NCBI GenBank assembly: GCA_034440615.1
Contig: JAOTOM010004033.1
Span: 124,001-188,000, forward strand
DNA from: Ashinkailepas kermadecensis
Taxonomy: Eukaryota > Arthropoda > Thecostraca > Neolepadidae
Length of the DNA stretch: 64,000 nt
Reading direction: 5' to 3'
Of this stretch, positions 46,414 through 57,545 are shown in pieces; position 1 is the first letter of the stretch; every line of letters begins with the position of its first letter. Made by a program: the position numbers and the translations under genes. The notes under the pieces are model-generated. The model did not search any database and had not been told where the DNA came from. It saw nothing but the letters and a program-made list of their open reading frames with translations.

Positions 46414-46813
46414 GGTGCAGTTCTGGCGGCGCCGGGTACAAGAGCCGTGCGGAATTGTGTGCCCAAGCGCCCCCTAGCTGGAATACCACGGCGAGGGCCT
46501 GCCCGGTGAGGTTGGTGCAGTTCTGGCGGCGCCGGGTACAAGAGCCGTGCGGAATTGTGTGCCCACGCGCCCCCTAGCTGGAATACCACGGCGAGGGCCT
46601 GCCCGGTGAAGTTGGTGCAGTTCTGGCGGCGCCGGGTACAAGAGCCGTGCGGAATTATGTGCCCACGCGCCCCCAAGCTGGAATACCACGGCGATGGCCT
46701 GCCCGGTGAAGTTGGTGCAGTTCTGGCGGCGCCGGGTACAAGAACCGTGCGGAATTATGTGCCCACGCGCCCCCTAGCTGGAATACCACGGCGAGGGCCT
46801 GCCCGGTGAAAAA
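46414..46813. repeat. 100-bp tandem repeat, four copies
   Basis: GGTGCAGTTCTGGCGGCGCC recurs at 46414, 46514, 46614 and 46714. On the plus strand each unit contains CCCGGTGA(G/A)GTTGGTGCAG, so a donor-like GGTGAG (first copy) and an acceptor-like TTGGTGCAG lie side by side between 85-bp segments. Confidence 0.95.
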
Positions 46814-47179
46814 TTGCCGGTGTGAGGTAGATGAACTGTGAATGTCCAGCTGTTACTATGATGCATTGGCACACATGTGCACCACCCAATGTCGCATGTC
46901 TTAGCACCTCCCACACCAATATCCGGTGTGGGATTAACAGATCGCGTTTGTTGTGCGCACGCTGTACACTTACAAATCGCCTCCAAATGCATTCTTCGGG
47001 AGATACCTGCGGTGCATCCCAGCGTCAGCAATGGCTCGAGATCCAAATCCAAGTTTTTAAGTTCGAGCATCATATTTCAACAAGAGGAATTGATATGACT
47101 CCGGAACACTGGAGACTGGGTGCGTGTTTGCTGTTAACCTATGTCAGTACGCACGCCAAGGGATGCAATGTCTTCAGTT
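46814..47179. other. No recognised gene
   Basis: Open frames on both strands overlap. The sequence is not obviously repetitive but I recognise no domain. Confidence 0.3.
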
Positions 47180-47388
47180 GAGCCTGCTGATGACCGCTTA
47201 CTCTGAATGGTTACATGTTACATGTAGCGGAAATGTAAGACAACTATGTACTCTGAATGGTTACATGTTACATGTAGCGGAAATGTAAGACAACTATTTA
47301 CTCTGAATGGTTACATGAAGCGGAAATGTAAGACAACTATTTACTCTGAATGGTTACATGTAGCGGAAATGTAAGACAACTATTTGGA
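47180..47388. repeat. Tandem repeat of TTACTCTGAATGGTTACATG units
   Basis: Four copies: two longer (about 60 bp, with ACATGTTACATGTAGCGG) and two shorter (about 48 bp). Each ends in AAATGTAAGACAACTAT. Confidence 0.95.
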
Positions 47389-48199
47389 GCTTCCAATTCT
47401 CTGATATGGAGAAGCTTTAAAATATCCTGTTTTTGAGTTCCTGTCATTCACTATGTAGGACTGCAAGCATTCTTTCAGTTTCGTTTTTAAACAGTTGAAG
47501 AAACATCACATATCACTTCCAAATTCCCTATTTGAAGATGGAGCCTGAGCACCGATGAATAGGAATATCAGCGCTGATGTGATGCTCCCCCCTCCCCCCT
47601 CCGGGTCCGGTGATCCAATTGTAAGCCAGTTATTTTCATGAGACTACATAAAATACTGTTGACAACTGCTGGTAGCCCTGGAGGTCACGGCTCCTGGACC
47701 GACGGCAACACTGTATCAACTCGATGGAGGTTGGGTAATGTGTGCATTAGCTATGTGTCCTCCAGTATTGGCAGGGCTTGAAGCATGGTCTTGCCGTCGA
47801 CGTTTGTCAGTCAGAACATTATCATTTCCGTGAAATTATCTACTACTCATCTTGACAAAAGAATAGATTGAACTGCTTGAAAATTACTAAGCTTATTGGT
47901 GTTTGATAAACATGCCTGAAGCTCGAACTGACTTGAAAGAGACATTTTTGTTGTTAGAAAGGTAAATCCTAAATCAACAATACATCAATGATAGCTCACT
48001 CGGGAAAAACTCAGGAAACGGACGTGTCGGTGTTCCGGTGCATAAAATAATGGCAAAATGCAACAAACTAATTTCGGCGATGGGACTAAGATTGCAATTT
48101 GACTGTTGGTGATGATGTGGCCAACTAAGTGACCCCTGAACTGATTATAATGGGGAACGCGAAACAATTCAGTAAGATTCAGGTAAAAAGACGACAAAT
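47389..48199. other. Intergenic, no recognised feature
   Basis: Nothing identified. Confidence 0.3.
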
Positions 48200-48625
48200 C
48201 ATTTGCCGCCGTGACCTTTGCGTTGCAGAGTGATGGTGAGGCGTCGTCGCCCGCGCTGCCCTTTGTCTGCGTGCGCGGCTGTGGTTGTTGGCAGCGGCAT
48301 CCTTTGTTTGGTGTGGGCCGGCCGTGGGAGACGGCCGTCCTACCGTCGGCCGTCTCCGTCGGCCGTCGCTACCTTGGCTGGGAGCGAGCTGCGTTCGAGC
48401 GAGCTGGCGGTCGGTGGTTGCGTCAGCCATGGCGTGCTCTGTCCGGCAACGGCTGGCGATGCTGCCGACCGGGCCAGTGCGGATCGCGGCCGACCGTTTT
48501 GTGTGTGGCACGACCGGATCATTAGCCGGCGAGGTGGGCCACCCCCAGCTGCCGATCGATCTGCCGGCCGGTGGCGCCAGCGCAGCGCAACTTGGCGCAC
48601 CCACCCGCCGCCATTCTGGCCTAGT
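48200..48625. promoter_or_regulatory. Isolated CpG-rich island
   Basis: A sharply bounded GC- and CpG-rich stretch in AT-rich surroundings, with small internal repeats (GTCGGCCGTC). Open frames exist on both strands but none has a recognised domain. It could be a promoter or first exon of an unassigned gene. Confidence 0.3.
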
Positions 48626-49543
48626 GATGCGCTACTTAGTTCCTAAATATAGAAAAAGGGAGACGCGTCCGTGATACTCCAGTACCAAAAACACAATTTT
48701 GTGCGCTAAATTTTTCACATATCTCTTGAGAAAATAAATTAAGAGTCGGAGGATGGGGGGTGCGACGCCTCCGTCAAACCTTGCACTTAATAAATATCGT
48801 GGGCCTTGCAACCGAACCATCGTGCAGGTGCAACTGCGAAGTCAACTCCAAGGGTCAATGGCACAGGTAGGGTTGAGTTCTGAAAATCATTGGAGAGAGG
48901 GGGGGGACAAAATACAGGAAGGCAATGGCGGGCTCAAATGGATTGGGGGGGGGGCAAACTCAATAGGGTCCCAGCTTAAAGGTTTAAATTATTTGGGGGA
49001 AAAGCCAACATTGAGGTGGCACTTTCCCCATCAAAAGTATATAAAACAACACACCTGACCAATGGTATGTGCGTGGGAACAAAGGATGCATAGTCCTGGA
49101 TGGACGATGACCGTCGGAGGACCACGGTGCACCGGTATTCCCTCGAATTTGGCCGTGCAGGCTGGAAGAACAGATGAACGAAATTGTGCTGAGTCAGTAT
49201 TGTTCTCAGTTTTTGAAAGCTTTAGGCACTTGAATCTGCTGAGAAAACGAGCAATGTGACCGTATCATTCTACTTTGCAAGACATTTCGGATAACGTATC
49301 TGCAATATCGCGGTCCGCTCCTCGAAATGGATCACCGTCACTTGGTTCCGCCCACATGTGTTGGACATCATGCACAAGCCTCCAACATGTACCCAGGCAG
49401 GCGCACCAAACCGGCCGCATCACCTGTGCACTCACCGCGGCAGCTGACGCCCCACACGTCCACTGGCGATCCGTCGCACAGACAAGGCAGTTCAGCACCG
49501 TCCGCCGCTCCGCTCCGTGTATCCGTCCGACGCACTGGCGCAG
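48626..49543. other. No recognised gene
   Basis: Contains G-tract repeats at about 48895-48960. The rest is unassigned. Confidence 0.3.
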
Positions 49544-49745
49544 TTCACCTCCGACGGGCGCCCGGCGGCCATGCAGGCCGACCTGTCCGACGCCGACGTG
49601 GGGCGGCGGCTGACTGAGCGGGGAGGCGCAGCCGGGCGGCGCGGCCGGGCGGCGCTGCTTCGCCACGGCCGCCAGGCGGCGCCTGCTGCAGCGGCCGGCC
49701 CGTCACACAACGACCCACCCAACCGCACCAACCGGGCCCCGGCAG
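49544..49745 (+). CDS. Candidate GC3-rich coding exon of an unassigned gene
   Basis: The plus-strand frame FTSDGRPAAMQADLSDADVG then RRLTERGGAAGRRGRAALLR has third codon positions that are nearly all G or C, the same habit as the CCDC92-like and coiled-coil genes. A possible acceptor (CGCACTGGCGCAG) and donor (CCGGCAG before GTGGCT) bound 202 nt. No family recognised; upstream and downstream partners were not found. Confidence 0.4.
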
Positions 49746-50013
49746 GTGGCTGGTGTCCAGGCGGCCGCCAGCTGGCCGCTGTACGCGGCGTCAGTCGTCA
49801 CATGGTCAGGAAGGCCACTCGCTGACGCCCGGTACCGGTGGTGCTCCTGTTCGTCAGCCGCGTACAGATGTTATCCGTGCGGGAGTTACGGAAATTGTAA
49901 CTGTCCAATGTTCATAATGGCTGCTTTATGTAGCACTGCTGTGCGTTATGTACGTGTTCCGAAGCCCATGAGCTTAACAACCCGAACACGTGGTAAGGTG
50001 GTGCCTTACCATC

Positions 50014-50883
50014 TTAACCCTCGCCAGTATTCGGCATTTTACCACCTTCGGTCGTATAGGGGGGTACGACCCCCCCCCTGGCGATTCGAAACCGTGCATG
50101 TTACGAAAACGAACCAAATACGAAAGTGATAGATTTGGCCGAGATCTCGCGGTTGGAATTCAGTATGACCTTCTAAGGTCAATGGTTGACCTTCCAGGTC
50201 AGATCAAAGGTCTAAAATTGATTTTTGGGGGTATTTTCCGAATAAAATCGTCAGTTATATCGAAACTACTGTCTAAATATGCACGACATGGCCGGAAACA
50301 TGTTTATTGGGACCTTGCGAACATAACGACATGTGACACGATGTGATCGGACCAATATGTCATGCACCAAATGAGGTCAAAGCCGTGACCCCAAATATCC
50401 AACTTTTTTAAGAGTGGTTCCAATTTCGAAGTTTAAAGTTCCTCAGGGTAAAAATGGACGCTGAATTCGAATCCAGCACGAAAAATTACCGTAGGTCAGC
50501 TAAAAAAAGGTCGAAAGGTCAAACGGGGTCAACCGAGGTCACCGATTTTTGGAACATTATTTTTATAATGGGAACCCATCTGGGCATTGCAAAATTGCAT
50601 TGCAAAACACATAATACCAGTCGATGTAGGCAACAATGTCATGTTTAGGTGCGATAATCACATATTTGTTGAAAACTGCTCGGAGGTGCTCCCTTTTATG
50701 ACCTCATAACTCTGTGACCTGACATGCCCTCCTAAAAAAAAATTCACCAAAAGTCGTCAAAAGGTTGCCCCAGGGGGTACTGAAAATCTCAGAGCGATCC
50801 GTTTATCGGTTTGGAAGGAATACACAAAAACCTTAGGGGGGGGGTTGCACCAACCCCCCCCCCCCTATACGGGCGAGGGTTAA
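50014..50883. mobile_element. TTAA-flanked non-autonomous element, piggyBac-like
   Basis: Left end TTAA then CCCTCGCCAGTAT (50014-50030). Right end ATACGGGCGAGGG then TTAA (50867-50883). A TTAA target duplication with inverted ends starting CCC is the signature of piggyBac-type transposons. Subterminal poly-G/poly-C runs lie inside both ends. The ~862-bp interior has no transposase, so it would need a transposase in trans. Confidence 0.75.
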
Positions 50884-51929
50884 TGCAGCTTATGCAAAAC
50901 ACGTCTTCATGGGTTTGTTGTTAATTACCAAAATCAAAGGTCATATTTTCATCTGATCCCACAATTTAGGTATCTGAGGAATCGTCCAGAATGCTTAGGT
51001 CATGGCAAGCTATGGTATGGTACGGCATACGGGCGCACATTATAGGTAGAGCATAAGAGCGCCGCTTTTCATATGGAGCTACATTATGCCATGCGTTTTC
51101 TAAAATGGTAACTTTGGCCACCAAAAACGTCTCTGTGTCCAGCGCTATGTTTAATTTATGTTAATTTATATATTATTTTTGTCTAAAATATTGGTAACTG
51201 ACTAATTTATGATATCCAATGGGAACGAGCATGAGATGTGCAAGGTGCTTGGTTTGGTTCAACTTGGTAGTGACTTCTCTCAACCACCCACTCGCTCGTG
51301 CACTTGTTCCTGAATTCCCTCCGCTAATGTTTCAGGTGGTAACCTTAGCACGTTATCAAGAAATGTCTCATGGGTCCTACAGAGCTGTAGATCCCATGAT
51401 ACATTTCCAGACCTCGATAGCAGCTCTTCTATCAAGGTACAGGGGAAAATCGTGCAATGCCTGACAGGTAATATCGGGTTATTCTGCTTCACCATTATCT
51501 AAGTGATCTATCTAATCTATCTGATCTGATCTATCATTATCTAAATGATATTATAATGATAAAACATGACAACGCTTGGCATCCTGCAAGTTGAGCATCC
51601 GGTGAAAGAGGCTAGTTGGGGTTCATCAGGATGACTTTTATTCTGTTTTTTTTTTTTGATTTCATCATTGTCTTGATCAATCAGTTATCACTGTAAAGTT
51701 AACCTCCAATCTTTTTCATGGAAAAGAAGCAATGCGATAGACTGCACCATCTTGAATAGGTTTCCTCCTGCTTCTATGTTGTTGCGCCGGCTTCGTTACA
51801 ATCGCTGCTTTTCTCTTCATTTGTCACCTTGCTGATACAAACCAAATTAGTGTCCGATACATCACTCAGGGCTATCAGCTCAGCGGCACGTGACTCAGTC
51901 CCAAAAATTATAATCAACCTAGGAAAAAA
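50884..51929. other. Intergenic, no recognised gene
   Basis: Opposed short open frames at 51219-51495. A CTATCTAATCTATCTGATCT stretch lies near 51505. Nothing assigned. Confidence 0.3.
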
Positions 51930-52566
51930 AGGCATTTACGCTATAGTGGACCCCCGACTGTCAAAGGGAAATCGCCCCACGGCGCCGTGCCCACAAACAA
52001 TACAAAAGATGCGTGTGTGAAGCGCACCAGACAGCCTTTCACGTCTCAATTCAATAAGTTCACCCCTACCGGCAGAATCTGGGACCTGATGAAGCGTTTC
52101 AACCTGAAATACCCACCGCCAGACCCCTTTCCCCACCTGACAGTGCAAGGACAGCACTTTACTGACCCACAACAAGTCGTAGACCGCCTTAAACTGCACT
52201 ACGCTAACGTGTCTGGCAACAACACCTACGACACCACTATAGTAAGCGCTTTAGGCGCCCTTGCCGCCAAAGCAAATTTTAAATCTAGCAACACAGAAGT
52301 CATTCATCAATCAAGCCAACCAATCATTCACAATGCACGAATCATACCTTGCCCTCACGAGCATACACCAGCCTCGTCCTGTGCGATTTCTTCCAAGGAC
52401 GCACGTTGGAGGCGATGTGCGGGCCAAGGAAGACATTGCAAATTCGTAAGTTATGTTGTGGAGTGTATACGATTGGGCTGGATCGTGCGAAAATGACACT
52501 AATCAATGTTCATATTCCCACCGGCGAGGGTTCTCCATCGCAGCGTCGCCAAATACTCAACTTTTG
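51930..52566 (+). pseudogene. LINE ORF2 remnants (endonuclease-RT linker and endonuclease piece)
   Basis: Two frames across 51945-52290 read WTPDCQREIAPRRRAHKQYK, then FTPTGRIWDLMKRFN, then HFTDPQQVVDRLKLHYANVS and NNTYDT. This is the linker between endonuclease and reverse transcriptase of Jockey/CR1-type LINEs. A frameshift lies near 52045. A separate piece at about 52450-52566 reads AKMTLINVHIPTGEGSPSQR, typical of the LINE endonuclease. The order is wrong for a single element, so two fragments were probably juxtaposed. Confidence 0.65.
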
Positions 52567-52619
52567 ATGTGAACCAGCAGTAAACTAGATATACATATAT
52601 ATACTTCGGCAACTTCCTT

Positions 52620-52980
52620 TTCTGATTATTTACATCTCCACCCAGTAAACATGCCGAGTTCGGCCCGCTATCCGCAAGTGTCGAGGGGAGCTCGGCATCG
52701 GCATCGGGCCGCTTTCGGCCCGATATCGACATACTGACCTGGAATATCAACATATGCCGAGTTGAATTCGGCATATAAATAGCAGTGAGCTGACGTCGGG
52801 CCTTTGTCAGGCAATTCACTCCCCAGCCGAAAGCGGGCCCCTAACGCCCCGACAGCAGCCTGATATCGGCCCCACGTCGGCTACATGCCGGTCGCGTGTC
52901 GGCTGCATATCACCATTGACGGACATTCCACACTCCAGCCGACAGCGGGCCGCTGGCGTCCAGACAGCGGAACGACGTTT
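52620..52980. repeat. Repeat rich in short palindromic CCGA/TCGG phrases
   Basis: Dense phrases such as GCCGAGTTCGGC, TCGGGCC, CAGCCGACAGCGGGCC and CAGCCGAAAGCGGGCC (two near-copies at about 52823 and 52936). No coding. Confidence 0.55.
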
Positions 52981-53439
52981 GTCGACATGTTCACTGAGCA
53001 ATGAACAATGCAAATGTCCTCCCTGCTCTTGACATGTGTCAAATCCTGCCTTGGACATATCTGACATTCATCTACCTATTACACGAGCCATCTCAGAAGA
53101 GCTTTGCATTTTGATTTGTTTTTACTATTGACACCATTTGCATTGCATTGCATTACATTGGGCATCAGTGGCCAATAACAATATGATCACAGGTGGAGGC
53201 TTCGTAGAATTACTGGTGTTGGCAACATGTCATTCAACCACATTGCTTTCACGTAACGGCATATAATGAATGCTAATCGTGAAATTTAGTAGAAAGGTGA
53301 ACAGCGACATAAATGACTCACATGAATAATCCGGCGCGATATTTAACAGAACGCTCCGCGGCTGCAGTCCACGAAATATGCAACGGAATCCACGGAATCC
53401 GAGGAGTGAAGGAGACAAAGGACGCACCCTACATCTCCT

Positions 53440-53580
53440 CCTCCCGCTGATGATTCCCTGGATCGAATCTCGCGGCCGGCGGCATTACCAAGTCCACCCG
53501 CGACCAATCGGCGTGAGAGGTTGGCTACGCTATATAATCTAGCAGTTGAATGGGCCGTAAAAGAACCCAACGTTCTTCTT
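53440..53580 (+). mobile_element. tRNA-derived SINE, 5' damaged
   Basis: Weak B box (GGATCGAATCTC), then the common body CGCGACCAATCGGCGTGAGAG and a diverged tail. It is the same family as the copy at 900. Confidence 0.65.
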
Positions 53581-54435
53581 GCCGAGGGTGGATAATGCAT
53601 GAGGGTGAATCACGCCAGCAATACCTCCAACACAGGAACAACGAACAGCTGCTCCTGCGGCCTAATGTCGCGGCCATCCGCCGCCGCTGTTGACCGCCTC
53701 TTGCACTCGGCTGGGAACGCAGTCCGTCAGGTGTTTACAATACATAAGAATCAGCTGATTTCAAACAACTCGAATTCTTTTCCAAATTCGTCGCTGGTTA
53801 CACGAGCGACTCTCAAGTCCCGCACTAGCGATATACTAGTGTTGGCATACGCTTTCCGAAACATGACGATGTATTTATCACAATTGTGCTCTAACACGTT
53901 GTCTTCTACGAAAGAGTTGATGCCAACTGTTGCCCATGCACTTCACTGAAATATAGCGTTTTATTCATCACAATTGCGGTCTAGGGACATCGTTTTCTAA
54001 ACGGAAATAGAATGTCAACTGGTCTCCAAGCGCTTATCTGAAGTAAAACGTTTTATGCATCACAATTCCGCTCTAAGAAATGTTTTCTTCCACACAAGAG
54101 CGGAATGAGAACGGAATGAGTGCTCAAGTAAATGATAGAATGAGTGGTCGCCCGATATCAAATAAACTTCGCCGACACGCGTCACCCTGCTAGGGAACTT
54201 AGGGATTTGCAATACAACGCACTACGACTCATTTTGCGTGACTTGGAATGTTTCGTTGTGCTTCGTAGCGGATCAGTAGCTTTGTGAAGAAACAATAAAT
54301 GGCAGAAGGAATTACCCAGCTAGCGGAAGCGCCAATACGTCATTGCATAGCTAATGTGCACATTTGGTGGGGACAATAGCACATTTAGGTATCACCAATA
54401 TATTTTTATAATTCTTGGCGTTGATTTTAAGGGTG
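53581..54435. other. No recognised gene
   Basis: An open frame at 53599-53949 has no known domain. A CACAATTGTGCTCTAA-type segment recurs three times in diverged form (about 53880, 53968 and 54060). Confidence 0.3.
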
Positions 54436-54610
54436 TTGCTTGCATGGGTGTAACCACTGGGGGGGGGGGGGGTACATGTCCTCCCAAATTACTCAGAAGT
54501 GGCGATTTATCCCCATCAATTTCTTTCGTGCCCCCAGGCCCAGCTACCTGAGTATGATCGCCGCAAAATTACACTTAATCATATATAAACTGAAAATATA
54601 TATGGAAGAG
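54436..54610 (+). repeat. Dispersed repeat with poly-G end (partner at 43635-43870)
   Basis: Begins CATGGGTGTAACCACTGGGG with a G run, then AGTGGCGATTTATCCC and a CAATTTCTTTCGTGCCCCC segment, matching the reversed copy at 43.6 kb. Confidence 0.7.
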
Positions 54611-55126
54611 AATCACCAAAAATACTAGAAGCCGATCTAGCCAATCAACGGGCGTCGCAGGATATCCCTCGTCACAAAATCTCCGAATGGTAAATCAGCA
54701 AATGTAGAAATTTCTGCTTCCACTTTTGAATTACACGAACCTTAACCATCTTGTGTTCTCGCTTGGGTGGAAAATTGTGCTTTGCGAGGCAACAAATTTG
54801 CATTATCGCAAGGCTTTGTACGTCTTAGGTTGCATTCCATTGCGCATATATTGATATATCTTGAGCAAACATGACTCTGGGTGTCCTTGGGTATCTTCAA
54901 GACCATGGAGGGGAGTCACGGGCAGCCTTAAGCACGTACGTCAAGTTAACGTCTTATTCGTATTCGTATTCGTATTCAGCGACGAATTCGCCAGAGGCGT
55001 ATTTGTATTGACATTGGCATTCGGCGATGGGTTTATGATCGTTCGAATCAGTTACTACGAACGCTTCTGCTTGCACTGAACGCGCTGGATGCAACTACAT
55101 AGGTCTCACATCACCACTTTAACAGT

Positions 55127-55610
55127 CAAGGTCCAACGCAAACCGGTTTCTTCAGTCGCCTCCAATTCTTTTTCGTTATCACCCAAACCCGCTAAAATCT
55201 GGTATCAGGCGATAGCATGTAGTGAACCATCGTGTAACGTTTCAAACTGGTACATGTCAAGGTTAAGCTTCAAGGTCAAAGGTTAGCTTGATTTATTAGA
55301 TGGCGATATCGACCGAACGCGAGGTTCAGTTGTTATCGCTTCAATTTCCATCAACTGGGCGTCATTCAACGTGGCTTGCTATGCGGTATCAGAAAGCTAA
55401 GCAATCGAATTATTTGTCAAGGCCACGGGCCAAGCTGATCCTTCGGTCGCCTCATTTTTTGTTTTCGTCCAAATCTATCCAAATCTGGTATCAAGCGATA
55501 GTCAGTGGTGAACACTCGAGTAACATTTAAAACCAGGACATGTCAAGTTCAAAGGTTTGGTTGATTTATTCGATGACCTCACGTTTCGTCGCCATGGCTT
55601 CAATTTGCAG
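55127..55610 (+). repeat. Pair of diverged direct repeats
   Basis: Two copies of about 200-230 bp (55127-55350 and 55418-55610) share TCGCCTC...TTTTTCG, AATCTGGTATCA.GCGATAG, GTAAC.TTT.AAAC and TTGATTTATT.GATG in order. Confidence 0.65.
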
Positions 55611-55859
55611 AACATGGATGATGGATACACTGTGCATTGCTGTTTCGAACATATAAAATATTGAACCGTTTTTTTGGTTTCAAGTCGTCCATTTTATTCT
55701 CAATGGTTCAACGGAAGTTTGCAAATTTGCAAAAGAAGCCACACGTAAATGTGCACGATTGTATGACAAACCGGAGTGCACAAACACGAGACAGGAATTT
55801 TGTAATCACGTGTGAATACAAGAATTGTCACCGAGTGGGACACTTGTCTGGAGAGCCGC

Positions 55860-56035
55860 CATTTCTTTGAAGGGGCGCCACTGCAAAAGTACATGGAGGG
55901 ACACCTCTGAAAAATTCGAGCGGGGGTGTACTTGGGCCTTCCCGGAAGGGCGCCCTTCCTTCGAAAGGGGCGCCTCTGGCTGCAAAAATTAGAGAGGGTA
56001 CACTCGAACCTTTTCGGAGGGGCGCCTTTTCTAAG
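55860..56035. repeat. Short repeat with GGGGCGCC phrases
   Basis: About 2.5 diverged units containing AGGGGCGCCTCTGGCTGCAA / AGGGGCGCCACTGCAAAAG. The minus-strand open frame across it is not credited. Confidence 0.5.
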
Positions 56036-57189
56036 TCGGAAGGACGTCACCTTCCATGTGGTGGGCACATGCTCCCATTGCCACCACCTGTGTCCGTCCG
56101 TGGTTGTTATTGCATTGAAATGTGTCACCATAAAACAGGAAAGCATGGGAAATGTTAGTGTAAGTCCATATGTAAAATAACAAAACGATCGTTCAATAGT
56201 TTGTTTTCCTGCTACAAGAGGGCAACGTTTAACGTAATTACAGGGTGATTGTGGGTTCTGGGGTGATTGTGAAATTGGGCCCAGCACATACGACATGAAG
56301 CTAGGTGTTCAAAGGCAGCGATAAGCAGTGAAACTTGCAAATTTTGGGGGAACATTTTATCTCCAAAATATCAGATCAAACAACTGTAAATCTGAAAGCC
56401 AAACCTTAAAAATGAAGTGGCTGAAATCCAAGAATTTTCTTCTTTTTTTTGGTGGGAGGGGCGGGGCTTACCTCTCTATCCTGCCCAAACATTCTACGTC
56501 CCTGGTTTGCCCCCCCCCCCTCCCCAATTTCAAAACCGCGGCTACACCCATGGATGCACGCATTAGATGCAAATAATTATACAATCTGAACTCGTGCTCG
56601 GGTCAAGTGGGATCAGATGGGAAGAAGATGCCAAATTGCCGTTTTGGTTCAGTGTGCACGGGGTTTTGTTTACAGGCTTTCGTTTATAGGCTAGATTTCT
56701 ACGAGGAGCTCGAAAAACTGACTTACACTTTCGTATGTACGAAAACGAATTTTATCTCGTGTCCTGTCGTACCCAGTATGCTCTACTTATTAGTTATGAG
56801 GGTTTGGGGGCACGTCAACTGCATTGCGCCTATAACGAATCTAATTAAACCGTGTCCACGCTATCCTAGTGTGCAAGCATGCGCTCTTACGACGGAGCAG
56901 ACTGGGGTCGATCGCACCGAAGTCTACGTTCGAGAGAAATTGGAATAATTGACCGGAATTGATCGCGACCGATTCATCCCCCAGAACGTCACGGAGCGAG
57001 AGCGGCTGCGATCGTCCAAAGTAATGCTTATACATGCCAGAAAGCTGAGGGCATGTGACTCACTGAAAGGCGTCCGTGACATCTGGGTCATAAGGGCGCA
57101 TCATCACCACAGATAATATAGCTGTACGTTTCATACGTGTCGCCAATTCGCAGGCGGCACAGTGCCACTTCGCCTCGCCTGGTCCTACG
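56036..57189. other. Intergenic, no recognised gene
   Basis: A G/C-tract patch at about 56450-56560 ends in GGCTACACCCATGG, like the ends of the poly-G repeats. Otherwise unassigned. Confidence 0.3.
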
Positions 57190-57545
57190 TCAGCACGAGG
57201 ATCACTGGCCAATGTTAGGTTTGATTGTCCTCATCTTGTTTTCGCCAACCCCGTCCTAGCGTGCCTGTCATTCACTAAAAACGTAATCCTTTATCATTGT
57301 GTATACATCTCGAGCAGGAACAGGCACAAAGCGCGTACATGATTGCTTTGCTGCCCGTTTTGCAGCCGCGTCAGCGGCCTCATTCCCCAGTATGTCGACG
57401 TGGTTCGGAATCCAGCACAGAACAACTGTCTTACCCTCCGCGTGTTTTTACGTCAAACGTAAAACTACTTCCTGTACAATGGAGTGTGATGGATTAAAAG
57501 ATCGTAATGCCAAGACTGCTGAGGCTATCTGTTATAATGAAGTGT
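57190..57545 (-). pseudogene. LINE RNase H domain remnant
   Basis: On the minus strand: ALRSFNPSHSIVQEVVLRL, then (frame change) KHAEGKTVVLCWIPNHVDIL with GNEAADAAAKRAA, then PVPARDVYTMIKDY. This is the C-terminal half of a LINE RNase H (W.P.H..I.GNE.AD signature). A stop after DYVFSE and the internal frame change make it dead. The sequence differs from the remnant at 15.5 kb, so it is another family. Confidence 0.75.

Noticed and set aside
55700..56296. 198-residue minus-strand open frame
   Set aside because: It crosses short GGGGCGCC repeats, has no domain, and its composition does not match the confirmed genes.
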